The notes beneath the pieces were generated by a model that was given only the letters and a program-made list of their open reading frames with translations, was not told the DNA's origin and did no database searches. Made by a program: the position numbers and the translations under genes. Of a stretch of 64,000 bases of DNA, positions 35,669 through 43,654 are shown piece by piece. This stretch comes from Rhodospirillales bacterium (GTDB taxonomy: Bacteria > Pseudomonadota > Alphaproteobacteria > Micavibrionales > Micavibrionaceae). Each line of letters opens with the position of its first letter. Positions within the stretch are counted from its first letter, which is position 1. Where the stretch lies: assembly GCA_020638295.1 (NCBI GenBank), contig JACKIU010000001.1, forward strand, positions 248,001 to 312,000, given 5' to 3'.

Positions 35669-36105
35669 TAAATCCCAAAGAGATTAAAACTACATTTATT
35701 GCTGCCGCATCGTTGCTCGTTGTCAGCTGCGCGACAACACCCCCAGACAGGGCCAACCCCGGCTATTCTGCTAATGATAATGATGAGGCCCAGGCATTCC
35801 AAGCATTCGTGACCGATTTGAATGCAGCTGACCTAATAAAAGAAGCGGTGATTGGCCAAGCCCAACTCGATGGGCTATGTCTGGCGTATTATGATGCATT
35901 CCCCAATATGAGGGACACAAAACACCTCCAACTTACGTTACGCGGAGAAGATTGGAACTGTCGAAAATATGAAGAGCTAAAATTCGACTGGCAATCGTGC
36001 CAGAATAAAGATTACAGTGCCGATGGAGAACAAGATTTTTACGGCGAACTTTATTGTGAAGAGCTTTCCCGTCAGCACTCGCGAATTAAGTTTTCTCCTC
36101 GTTAA
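35587..36105 (+). CDS. Small putative lipoprotein, start overtaken by the IS end
   Basis: The frame runs to 36105. Its real body is a lipoprotein-like signal, IKTTFIAAASLLVVSCATTP (lipobox VVSC), and about 120 residues with several Cys (LCLAYYDAF, WNCRKYEEL, WQSCQNKD, LYCEELSR). ATG codons at 35587, 35611 and 35620 lie inside the IS200-type element. The first codons after the IS end are GAGATTAAAACTACA, so the original start was either an ATT at about 35682 or was removed by the insertion. No family was recognised. Whether it is still translated is uncertain. Confidence 0.5.
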   Translation: MIQQNSNIMALMDIFAHANILRPKGRGINPKEIKTTFIAAASLLVVSCATTPPDRANPGYSANDNDEAQAFQAFVTDLNAADLIKEAVIGQAQLDGLCLAYYDAFPNMRDTKHLQLTLRGEDWNCRKYEELKFDWQSCQNKDYSADGEQDFYGELYCEELSRQHSRIKFSPR

Positions 36106-36235
36106 GATTTCTCCGTAGGTAGACCACCCCCCGTTTTACATCTGAGCTGATTTGCAGCGCCGGGCGGCAAGTTTTTCCCTTTATACAGGTCGCGGCCATT
36201 TTTTCCCCTCATCAGCGCAGCCTCAGAGCCGCACA

Positions 36236-36260
36236 GGGGACACAATACTATTGTGTCCCC
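36236..36260. repeat. Perfect 25-nt palindrome
   Basis: ggggacacaata and tattgtgtcccc are perfect complements around a single central C. It is about 100 bp before the flgI start and 25 bp before a sigma-54-type promoter. It could be a hairpin, a transcription terminator (without a strong T-run), or an element end. A similar ggggacacaa...ttgtgtcccc repeat accompanies some REP-associated transposases, but no such gene is here. Confidence 0.75.
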
Positions 36261-36284
36261 GTTGGTTTTGTGTGTTTTCAAAAC

Positions 36285-36300
36285 TGGCACAGCTTTCGCA
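36285..36300 (+). promoter_or_regulatory. Sigma-54-type promoter before flgI
   Basis: TGGCAC-N5-TCGCA, with GG (36286-36287) and GC (36298-36299) 10 bp apart, matches the -24/-12 consensus apart from one T-to-C change. It lies about 60 bp before the flgI start codon and would drive the flgI-flgJ-fliK-flgD-flgE run. Confidence 0.65.
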
Positions 36301-36359
36301 TAGAGAATTGTGCAGGATATTTTTTCCTGCCCTGAAAGCAAGCAAAAGTACGAAAACAT

Positions 36360-37553
36360 ATGCTGGACAGAGCAATTATTAATAACAAGATCATCACACC
36401 GACTGCGGGCCGGTCCTCCTCCCCCATGTTTACAGCCTCCCGAGCGGTGTTTGCGGTCTTTATCTTTGCTTTGTTCAGCGTTTTTCTGATTGCCAATGCG
36501 CATGCCAAGACCTCGCGCATCAAGGATATTGTCGATATTGAAGGCGTTCGCGACAACCAGCTGGTCGGTTACGGTCTGGTCGTCGGGCTGAACGGCACGG
36601 GCGATTCCCTTGGAAACTCGCCGTTTACAGAACAAAGCCTGATTGCGATGCTGGAACGTCTGGGCGTGAATGTGCGCGGACAGAATTTGAATACCGGGAA
36701 CGTCGCCGCCGTGATGGTGACGTCCACCCTGCCCCCGTTTGTCAATCAAGGCTCGCGCGTCGATGTGAGCATTTCGGCGCTGGGCGATGCGGCGAGCCTG
36801 CAAGGCGGTACCTTGCTGGTGACGCCTTTGCTGGCCGCGGACGGCGAGGTTTATGCCGTGGCGCAAGGCGAGGTGAGCATTGCCGGCTTTAGCGTGACGG
36901 GCGAAGCCGCCACAGTGACGCAGAACATTCCGACTTCAGGGCGAATCGCCGAAGGGGCGATCGTCGAAAGAGAGATCGACTTTAAGCTGGAAGAACTCCA
37001 ACAGGTGCGGCTCGCCCTGAAGAACCCCGACTTTACGACTTCGCGGCGTATTGCCCAGGCGATTAACGGCTTTACCTCGGCCCAGTTGGCCAAGGCGGAA
37101 AATTCCGCCAGCGTGGTTTTGCGTCGCCCGTCCGGCTATGACGGCACGATTGTCGATCTGATTACCGATATCGAGCAACTCCCCGTTCAACCCGACCAAC
37201 CGGCGCGGGTGGTTATTTCCGAGCGATCCGGCGTCATCGTGATGGGCGCGGATGTACGGATCAGCGATGTGGCCGTTGCTCAGGGCAGTCTGACGGTCAA
37301 GATCACCGAAACCCCGCAGGTCTCGCAAGCCAATCCGTTTGCCGAGGGCGGCGAAACGATTGTCGTGCCGCGCACCGATTTGAACGTGAATACGGGCGAT
37401 GATGTGAAACTGGCGATGCTGGAAAGCGGCGTGACATTGCAGGATCTTGTGACCGGTCTGAACCGTCTGGGGATGAAGCCGCGCGATATTATTACGATTA
37501 TTCAAGCCATTAAAACCGCCGGCGCCCTGCAGGCCGAGATTGAGGTGATGTAA
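36360..37553 (+). CDS. flgI: Flagellar P-ring protein FlgI
   Basis: This protein of up to 397 residues forms the P ring in the peptidoglycan layer. After the start is a signal peptide (FTASRAVFAVFIFALFSVFL, cut near ANAHAKT), so the ATG at 36426 (MFTASRAV) is a possible start that would remove 22 leading residues. The FlgI body begins RIKDIVDIEGVRDNQLVGYG, with VGLNGTGDSLGNSPFTEQSL, VMVTSTLPPFVNQGSRVDVS and a C-terminal VTLQDLVTGLNRLGMKPRDI. It follows a sigma-54-type promoter and ends at the start of the rod-binding gene. Confidence 0.96.
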   Translation: MLDRAIINNKIITPTAGRSSSPMFTASRAVFAVFIFALFSVFLIANAHAKTSRIKDIVDIEGVRDNQLVGYGLVVGLNGTGDSLGNSPFTEQSLIAMLERLGVNVRGQNLNTGNVAAVMVTSTLPPFVNQGSRVDVSISALGDAASLQGGTLLVTPLLAADGEVYAVAQGEVSIAGFSVTGEAATVTQNIPTSGRIAEGAIVEREIDFKLEELQQVRLALKNPDFTTSRRIAQAINGFTSAQLAKAENSASVVLRRPSGYDGTIVDLITDIEQLPVQPDQPARVVISERSGVIVMGADVRISDVAVAQGSLTVKITETPQVSQANPFAEGGETIVVPRTDLNVNTGDDVKLAMLESGVTLQDLVTGLNRLGMKPRDIITIIQAIKTAGALQAEIEVM

Positions 37554-37948
37554 TGGCAGGCAACCTCACCCCCGATACGAATATGGCGCTATTGCAGGCT
37601 TCGCAGGTTGAACCCGGCAAGGCCTCAAGCGCGCTTAAGAACGCGGTCAAGACGCGTGAAATGGAAAAAATTGAAGCCGCCGCGCAGGATTTTGAAGCGG
37701 TGTTTCTGGCCGAAATGATGAAGCCGATGTTTGCCGGAATTAAAACCGACGGACAATTCGGCGGCGGTAAAGGCGAGGAGATCTTTCGCGGCATCATGGT
37801 ACAGGAATACGGCAAGATGATCGCCCAGACCGGTGGCGTTGGCATTGCCGATCACGTTAAAGACCATATGATCCGCATGCAAAGCGAATTGCAAGGTGAA
37901 GCACTATCTGAAGAATCCATCAATCAAGGAGTGATCAGCGATGAATAA
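37553..37948 (+). CDS. flgJ: Rod-binding FlgJ-N-type protein
   Basis: This 131-residue protein corresponds to the N-terminal rod-capping half of FlgJ only; the muramidase half is absent, as in other alphaproteobacteria, so peptidoglycan opening needs a separate enzyme. The signature AAQDFEAVFLAEMMKPMFAG is followed by GKGEEIFRGIMVQEYGKMIA and QTGGVGIADHVKDHMIRMQS. It overlaps flgI by one base and the next gene by 8 bp, so it is embedded in the operon. Confidence 0.88.
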   Translation: MAGNLTPDTNMALLQASQVEPGKASSALKNAVKTREMEKIEAAAQDFEAVFLAEMMKPMFAGIKTDGQFGGGKGEEIFRGIMVQEYGKMIAQTGGVGIADHVKDHMIRMQSELQGEALSEESINQGVISDE

Positions 37949-38447
37949 TCTTTCCCGGCAATCTGCGTCTATGGACAAGCCCTCAAATAAATCCGGGGCC
38001 ATTTTACCGGCAGAGCCTTCGATGGCGCTGAATATGCTGATCCGCCTGACAAACAATCTGTCGGTGCTGGCCGATCGGGAAGCTCAGGCGCTGGCACAGA
38101 ACGACATGGTGACGTTTGCCATTTTACAAGATGAAAAAATGCTGGTGACTGAACAATATATGGGTGCTTCTGAAGAATTCAGATCCAATATCAACAGCTA
38201 TCGCGGCGCCGATGGCGCCCTGCTCGACCGGCTGGAGCGCTTGCAAAAAGATCTTGGCGAAAAAACACAGAGCAACAATGTTGTCGTCCGGCAGATTTAT
38301 CAACGCGCCAAGGACCGGACGCAAAGCTCGCTGCTGACTGCGCAGGAACTTGGGCAGGATTACAAAGTCCGACAGCAGCCCAATACGCAAAAAGCGATGA
38401 ATGAAAATGCACGAACACTCACCGATAAGACAGGAGGCGCCGCATGA
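37941..38447 (+). CDS. FlgN-like export chaperone, first copy
   Basis: This 168-residue, mostly helical protein is in the place where FlgN-type chaperones occur. It has a weakly conserved FlgN-like helix (MLIRLTNNLSVLADREAQAL) and DMVTFAILQDEKMLVTEQYM, and ends in a polar tail. FlgN protects the hook-filament junction proteins before export, but those substrates (flgK, flgL) are not in the window. The next gene has the same helical layout, so the pair looks like a duplication. Coupled to flgJ and to the next gene by 4-8 bp overlaps. Confidence 0.6.
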   Translation: MNNLSRQSASMDKPSNKSGAILPAEPSMALNMLIRLTNNLSVLADREAQALAQNDMVTFAILQDEKMLVTEQYMGASEEFRSNINSYRGADGALLDRLERLQKDLGEKTQSNNVVVRQIYQRAKDRTQSSLLTAQELGQDYKVRQQPNTQKAMNENARTLTDKTGGAA

Positions 38448-38929
38448 TGCAACATGACAAACAGTCCGGTTCAACGCGAAAGTTTCTTTCCGCCGACCCG
38501 AACAAGGCCATGCAGGAAATGATGGATGTGATCGACCATATGCGCGGGGTTTACATCCGCGAGACCGATGCGCTGGAGCACATGGACACAAAAGGCTTTT
38601 TGGCTTTGCAGGATGAGAAGATACAGGCCACCAATATCTATAAGTCGGGTATCGAAGATATTTTACAGCGCAAGAACGAGATGAAGAGCGTGCAGCCAAA
38701 TCTGAAAAAGCAACTGGAGCGGATGCAGGCGGAATTTGCCGCATTGTCCTCGCAAAACATGGTGGCGCTCAAACGCATGCAACGCACGATGGAGCGGCTC
38801 GGCCAGACCGTGCAAAAAGCCGCCAAAGAGTCGGTGAACCGCCAGCGCGCCTTTAGCTATACCCCGAGCGGGCAACTGCAACACGATGAGCGCAAGGGCA
38901 TTTCAACCGGAATCAGCGAGACAGCTTAA
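38444..38929 (+). CDS. FlgN-like helical protein, second copy
   Basis: This 161-residue protein has the same helical plan as its neighbour: AMQEMMDVIDHMRGVYIRET, then LQDEKIQATNIYKSGIEDIL and a coiled middle (LKKQLERMQAEFAALSSQNM). The LQDEK motif recurs in both proteins at the matching position, supporting a tandem duplication followed by divergence. Its role is inferred from position only. It overlaps the previous gene by 4 bp and precedes fliK by 18 bp. Confidence 0.6.
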   Translation: MMQHDKQSGSTRKFLSADPNKAMQEMMDVIDHMRGVYIRETDALEHMDTKGFLALQDEKIQATNIYKSGIEDILQRKNEMKSVQPNLKKQLERMQAEFAALSSQNMVALKRMQRTMERLGQTVQKAAKESVNRQRAFSYTPSGQLQHDERKGISTGISETA

Positions 38930-38947
38930 AAGGAAAACGCCAAAACG

Positions 38948-40636
38948 ATGAATATTGAGAACTTTTTCACTGCGCAGACTCTTTTCCCTCCCACGCCGAC
39001 GCAAGGTGCGGGCAAAGGGCAAGGCGCGCCCGGCACGACGGCGCAGGGCGTGAGTTTTCTCGATTTCATTCTGGCGCAACTCCATCAGGCCAACGAAAAT
39101 ACGACGTCCGGCATTCAAGGACAAAAAACCCACCATGAGGATAAGGAACCGCTGCAATCGGGTAATAAGCTGCTGGAGAAAAAGCCGGAGTTGAACATTG
39201 CCGAATTGCTGGCGGCGAACCCGGAGATTGAAAACGAGATCAAGGACTTTGCCGAAAGCACCGGCCTGCCCCCGGGCGATGTTTTGACGCAAGTGCTGGC
39301 CCTGAACCAACAGGCGTTTGATCATACGCTCAAGCCGTTAACCGGCGGCATTATTACCAGCGGAGAGATCGCCAAGGGCAGCCCGCGGATCTTGCAAGCC
39401 CTGCTCATTGAAAATTCAAACACTGAAAGCGAATTCAGATTCAATATCAATTCACTAAAAGAAAAAATTGAATCAATTTTTGAAGATCGCGATATCGACC
39501 TGAGCGCACTTAACCTTACCCCGGAACAGATTGATATCGTTAAAAACCTTCAGGATGGAGAGGCGCTACCCGAGGAGTTACAGGGCAATCCGTTTTTGAC
39601 GATTATTCAGCTGGTCGCACCGACAAATCGGCACGCTTTTGAAATTACGACAGAGGTCAGCGATGATCCTGTTTTGCAAAATCTGATAGCGACCCTGCTG
39701 CCGCCAGTCGCACAAGAACAGCCGAAGGCCGATGTGGCGAGCGCGCCGCCCCAGCAGGCGAACGCTTTTGATGTCACCCTGCCCGAACAGGCTTCGCCGC
39801 GCGCCCATGAGCAGATGCAACTTTTGGCCGGGCGGTTGAACGCGCTTTCACCGAGCCGTGCGGCACAAAGCACCGCTGCTGAGGGTGAGCCTTTGTTCAC
39901 GATTGAAGATTATGACGGCAATTTGCAAACCGCGCAGGATGGCAGCGGTAAAGCCAAAGGCACGCACAATCATGCCTTTGAAGCGCTGATGAACGCCGGA
40001 GCGAAGGGCAAGGCCGCCCCTGCCCCGTCGATGGATTTAAGCGTTTTGCAAAACTGGCCGTTCCCGGCGGGCAGCATTTTGTTCTCTGCGGGCGAATACG
40101 CCACGGGCCCTAGCGATCAATACGGGCTAAACACTACGTCGAGCGCCCCGTCCACGCTGGGGGCCTTGACCAGTCTGCTCACACAGGCCAGCACCGCGCA
40201 CGCCGCTCATCCGGCTACTCAGCTGGTGGCCGCCACTTTGCAAAAAGGCGCGGGCAACGGCGAGAACAAGACCCTGACATTGCAGCTCGACCCGCCGGAG
40301 CTGGGCCGGGTGCAAGTCAAAATGACCTTTGGCGCGGACAAGAAGATCAAGGCCGTCTTGCTGTCTGAAAAGCCTGAAACCCACATGATGCTGCAACGCG
40401 ACGCCCAGACGCTGGAGCGTGCGCTGCAAGGCGTCAATCTGGATAGCGACGGGGGCCTCAGTTTTGAGCTGGCCGAGCATGGCTTTGATTTCGACCAAGG
40501 CAACCCGCGCGGCGGCGGGCATGATTCCGGCGGCACAGGCGCGGGAGACGGCGGCGGCGAGGCAATAATTGAAAGCACAATGACATGGCGGATCGACCCG
40601 GAAACGGGCCATACGCGCTATGACATTGTGGCGTAA
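38948..40636 (+). CDS. fliK: Flagellar hook-length control protein FliK
   Basis: This 562-residue protein has a long, low-similarity N-terminal region (Ala/Gln/Pro-rich, acting as a molecular ruler) and the conserved Flg_hook domain at about 430-505: KTLTLQLDPPELGRVQVKMT, then AVLLSEKPETHMMLQRDAQT and LERALQGVNLDSDGGLSFEL. The PPELGRV core is diagnostic. A Gly-rich tail (RGGGHDSGGTGAGDGGGE) follows. It would switch export from hook to filament proteins at FlhB, which is not in the window. It sits 20 bp before flgD. Confidence 0.93.
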   Translation: MNIENFFTAQTLFPPTPTQGAGKGQGAPGTTAQGVSFLDFILAQLHQANENTTSGIQGQKTHHEDKEPLQSGNKLLEKKPELNIAELLAANPEIENEIKDFAESTGLPPGDVLTQVLALNQQAFDHTLKPLTGGIITSGEIAKGSPRILQALLIENSNTESEFRFNINSLKEKIESIFEDRDIDLSALNLTPEQIDIVKNLQDGEALPEELQGNPFLTIIQLVAPTNRHAFEITTEVSDDPVLQNLIATLLPPVAQEQPKADVASAPPQQANAFDVTLPEQASPRAHEQMQLLAGRLNALSPSRAAQSTAAEGEPLFTIEDYDGNLQTAQDGSGKAKGTHNHAFEALMNAGAKGKAAPAPSMDLSVLQNWPFPAGSILFSAGEYATGPSDQYGLNTTSSAPSTLGALTSLLTQASTAHAAHPATQLVAATLQKGAGNGENKTLTLQLDPPELGRVQVKMTFGADKKIKAVLLSEKPETHMMLQRDAQTLERALQGVNLDSDGGLSFELAEHGFDFDQGNPRGGGHDSGGTGAGDGGGEAIIESTMTWRIDPETGHTRYDIVA

Positions 40637-40656
40637 AGGATAGAAGGAGAAACCCG

Positions 40657-41367
40657 ATGGTTTCAGATGTGAGTGTTAATACAGCCCTGAACCAACAAGC
40701 CAAGACGCAGGTTGCGTCGGACAAGCTGGCCGAGGATTTCAGCCAGTTTCTGACGCTGCTGACCGTACAGTTGCAGAATCAGGACCCGTTATCCCCGATG
40801 GATACGACCGAGTTTACCAACCAGCTTGTCGCTTTTACCGGGGTGGAACAGCAGATCAACACCAACCAAAAGCTTGATTCTCTGGTCTCGTTGCAGCTCG
40901 GCAATGTGATGGGCAGCGCGCTGGGCTATGTCGGCATGAATGCCAGCTATGTGTCCTCGGAATTTTATACCGATGGTGAAGGACAAACGACGATCAACTA
41001 TGCACTCAATGGGGTGGCGGTTGACGCGACCTTACGGATTGAAAATGAAAGCGGCGATTTGGTTTATGAAGGCCCGGCTGAGACATCCGCAGGCAGTCAT
41101 GAATTTATATGGGACGGGCTCGACCAGTTCGGCCACTCTGTTCCTGAAGGCACTTATAACGTGCGGATTGACGCCCTGAATAATAACGACGAAGCGGTCG
41201 GCTCGACCGTCGTGGTCGAAGGACGCGTGCGCGGCGTCGAAACGCAAAACGGGCTGGTCTTCCTGTTGATCGGCGAGCGCGCGGTTTCGATTTCCAACAT
41301 CCTGAATGTCAGCCAACCGGACGAACAGACACAGGCAGAAACACCTGAAGAGGAGCAAACGACATGA
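40657..41367 (+). CDS. flgD: Hook-capping protein FlgD
   Basis: This 236-residue protein scaffolds hook assembly. The N-terminal motif LAEDFSQFLTLLTVQLQNQD, PLSPMDTTEFTNQLVAFTGV is diagnostic. A FlgD Ig-like domain follows (FIWDGLDQFGHSVPEGTYNV) and the C-terminal Tudor-like strand GRVRGVETQNGLVFLLIGE. An AAGGAGA ribosome site is 7 bp before the ATG. The tail is Gln/Glu-rich. Its stop codon overlaps a small downstream frame (ATGA). Confidence 0.96.
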   Translation: MVSDVSVNTALNQQAKTQVASDKLAEDFSQFLTLLTVQLQNQDPLSPMDTTEFTNQLVAFTGVEQQINTNQKLDSLVSLQLGNVMGSALGYVGMNASYVSSEFYTDGEGQTTINYALNGVAVDATLRIENESGDLVYEGPAETSAGSHEFIWDGLDQFGHSVPEGTYNVRIDALNNNDEAVGSTVVVEGRVRGVETQNGLVFLLIGERAVSISNILNVSQPDEQTQAETPEEEQTT

Positions 41368-41504
41368 GCACATCAACCCCGCACGCCCCGTTGGGCGCAC
41401 GCAAGATTTCACCGCTGTTGAGCGCACTGTGCGCAAGCAAAGCGGTGATAATGACCATAAAGCAGCGCTGGCAAATGGCCCGCGTGTTTTACCTGAACCC
41501 TTAA
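41364..41504 (+). CDS. Small uncertain frame overlapping the flgD stop
   Basis: This 46-codon frame starts at an ATG that overlaps the flgD stop (ATGA). The peptide (MSTSTPHAPLGARKISPLLS, then ALCASKAVIMTIKQRWQMAR) is basic and has no recognised family. Other frames across the same interval are also open for a while, so evidence for coding is weak. The overlap and the position between flgD and flgE are the only support. Confidence 0.25.
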   Translation: MSTSTPHAPLGARKISPLLSALCASKAVIMTIKQRWQMARVFYLNP

Positions 41505-41568
41505 CCTCGAGACATCAACCCCAAGACCACGAAAGACCGTAGGCACAATTTAAGCAAGGAGAAAAACA

Positions 41569-43317
41569 ATGGGACTTTTTGGATCACTCTTTACCGGCGT
41601 ATCGGCGCTGTTTGCGCAAAGCCAGAACACGGCGATTATTTCCAACAATATCGCCAACATTTCAACGACAGGCTTTAAACGCTCTGAAGCGGCCTTTGAA
41701 AGTCTTGTGACATCGCAAAGCCGATTGTCTACATACTCTCCGGGAACGGTTACGGCAAACCGCCTGCAGCGGGTCGACCAGCAAGGCGCGTTGCAGCAGA
41801 CCGCTTCAACGACCGATGCGGCGATTTCCGGGAACGGTTTCTTCCCGGTCAAGCGTTCGACCGATGCCGGGCAGGAATTCTTGTATACACGCGCCGGACA
41901 GTTCTCTGAAGACTCGCAAGGTCTGCTGCGAAATGCCGCCGGGTTTGTTCTCTATGCCTGGCCGATCGATGCAAACGGGACACTGCCCGCCAATCAGGGC
42001 GACCTGACATCGCTGGTTCCGGCCGACGTGGCCTTCCTTGGCGGGTTGACCCGTCCGACATCGAATGCGGAACTGGCGATTAACCTTGATGCCAGCACGC
42101 CCGACCAGACATTGGCGGCGGCGGTTACCGGCGCAGCCGACTTCTCACGGGGCATTACCGTGTTCGACTCTCTGGGATCCGCACAGGTTCTCACGCTCGA
42201 ATACACCAAGACCTATGGCCCGCAAGCCACGGCAGGCGGCTCGATCGGCAGCCTTCTGGCGACCGATAACCTGATCACCGATCTGGGTTTGACACCAGCC
42301 GATACATTCAACATCTCAACCGAACTTGGCGGGCCACTGACGTTGACTGTCGTTGCGGGCGCCCCCGCCGTCGCCGGTGACGTCCAAACGATCAATGACA
42401 TCATTACCGAGATCAATGCTGCCGGTATCGGCGCCAGCGCCTTCCTCGGCAACGATGGGGAGTTGGTCATCCAACGCGACGAATTCACGGGCGGCGCGGC
42501 CAACACATTGACACTGGCCAACGGTGTCGGGACGCCTTTAACCGGATTAGGGCTGGTGGCCGGGGCCTTTGCGTCTGATGATTTGTCAGGGGCAGCGCCA
42601 AACTACGACAACGGTTTGTTTGCCGATTCACCGCCCTATTCGAACAGCGGCGGAACGGACACCAACACCTTTCCGACCTTCCAGTTCCTGCCCGGCGATG
42701 CGCAGTACAATAACCGCGGCTGGTGGCAGCTTAACATCAAACATCCGGACGGCACGTCGCTGTCTCGCGGGATGATGAACTTTAACGGTGACGGAACGTT
42801 GAATGCCCTGCCCGACAACTCCGGCAGCATCGACATCAACCTGACCCAGATCGACTGGAACAACGGTTCTGAAGCACAGAATATCGATATTGATATTGAG
42901 CGTTTCTCACAGTTTTCCGGAAACTTTGACGTGATCTTCTCCGACCAGAACGGGGCCGAGCTTGGCCTGCGGACCGGGGTTGAGATCGACCGCGACGGAG
43001 TTGTGATTGCCCGGTTCTCGAACGGTGCGTCTGCGGATCTGTACAAAGTACCGCTGATTACCTTTGCGAACGCAAACGGCCTGACCGAAGTTTCGGGGAC
43101 GGCGTACTCAGAAAACCAAGACTCCGGTGAAGAAAACCTGCGTGAAGCGGGAACCGGCGGCGCGGGCTTTGTCGAGCCTTCGACACTGGAAGCCTCGAAC
43201 GTGGATTTGGCCGACGAGTTTGCGCGATTGATTATCTCGCAACGGGCGTTTGGCGCCGGTACGCGGGTGATTAATACGGTCGACCAGATGACAGAAGACC
43301 TGCTGAGACTGCGATAG
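41569..43317 (+). CDS. flgE: Flagellar hook protein FlgE
   Basis: This 582-residue hook subunit has the N-terminal axial motif FTGVSALFAQSQNTAIISNN, IANISTTGFKRSEAAFESLV, the central hook segments (GNGFFPVKRSTDAGQEFLYT, TRAGQFSEDSQGLLRNAAGF) and the C-terminal VEPSTLEASNVDLADEFARL. It is longer than enterobacterial FlgE (about 400), the extra length being in the surface domain, which contains a flagellin-like IN-type segment. An AAGGAG site is 7 bp before the ATG. The gene ends 338 bp before the first flagellin, with structured RNA between. Confidence 0.96.
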   Translation: MGLFGSLFTGVSALFAQSQNTAIISNNIANISTTGFKRSEAAFESLVTSQSRLSTYSPGTVTANRLQRVDQQGALQQTASTTDAAISGNGFFPVKRSTDAGQEFLYTRAGQFSEDSQGLLRNAAGFVLYAWPIDANGTLPANQGDLTSLVPADVAFLGGLTRPTSNAELAINLDASTPDQTLAAAVTGAADFSRGITVFDSLGSAQVLTLEYTKTYGPQATAGGSIGSLLATDNLITDLGLTPADTFNISTELGGPLTLTVVAGAPAVAGDVQTINDIITEINAAGIGASAFLGNDGELVIQRDEFTGGAANTLTLANGVGTPLTGLGLVAGAFASDDLSGAAPNYDNGLFADSPPYSNSGGTDTNTFPTFQFLPGDAQYNNRGWWQLNIKHPDGTSLSRGMMNFNGDGTLNALPDNSGSIDINLTQIDWNNGSEAQNIDIDIERFSQFSGNFDVIFSDQNGAELGLRTGVEIDRDGVVIARFSNGASADLYKVPLITFANANGLTEVSGTAYSENQDSGEENLREAGTGGAGFVEPSTLEASNVDLADEFARLIISQRAFGAGTRVINTVDQMTEDLLRLR

Positions 43318-43329
43318 AATACAGAGTTT

Positions 43330-43504
43330 GGATCCTGGGCCGTAAGGTTTGCACCCCGCAACCGTCCTAACCCCTAAGGCTCAGGGTCCGAATATCCGCC
43401 AAAGGCTTTGATCCAGAATGGAGATTAGCGACCGGCGGACGGGCGCATCGGGCAATGCCCACCCCTTACCCTAACCGGGAGAACCCAACCGCTCCGGTGC
43501 GCCC
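43330..43504 (+). ncRNA. Candidate structured RNA after flgE
   Basis: Within the 337-bp gap after flgE, three successive stems can be drawn. The first is ggatcctgggcc (43330-43341) with ggctcagggtcc (43378-43389), twelve pairs with two G-U. The second is tccgcc (43395-43400) with ggcgga (43434-43439). The third is gggcgcatc (43441-43449) with ggtgcgccc (43496-43504), nine pairs, enclosing gggc-aat-gccc. A short T-rich stretch follows. No gene was found in the gap. It may be a processed 3' UTR, an independent small RNA, or a binding site for a flagellar RNA-binding protein such as FlbT. No Rfam family is recognised. Confidence 0.5.
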
Positions 43505-43529
43505 ATCTCTTTTCTAAAACCTTTTCCAC

Positions 43530-43556
43530 AAGCGCGGCATAAACCGCGCTTTTTTC
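43530..43556 (+). terminator. Rho-independent terminator before the first flagellin
   Basis: The stem agcgcgg (43531-43537) pairs with ccgcgct (43544-43550) around loop cataaa, followed by TTTTTCTTTT. It ends the flgI-flgE transcript and separates it from the flagellin. Confidence 0.85.
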
Positions 43557-43654
43557 TTTTAATCATCAAGACATTGTTAAAATCTTTGTGCTTAAGTGTA
43601 TGGTGTAGAATTGCGCGTAGTATATGCGCATGCACGTAATTTGCAGGATGCAAA

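Noticed and set aside
36102..36866. Reverse-strand frame with a CPLCGSEAALMRGKNGRDLY zinc-ribbon-like start region
   Set aside because: Most of it lies antisense to flgI, no ribosome site is visible, and the CxxC run is short; left out for lack of support.
41541..41556. AGGCAC-N5-AAGCA before flgE, like a sigma-54 promoter
   Set aside because: Spacing fits, but transcription would begin at about the flgE start codon, leaving no room for the AAGGAG ribosome site.
43600..43620. A TGG...TTGC pattern before the LamG flagellin
   Set aside because: GG and GC are 9 bp apart, not 10; spacing is strict for sigma-54 promoters.
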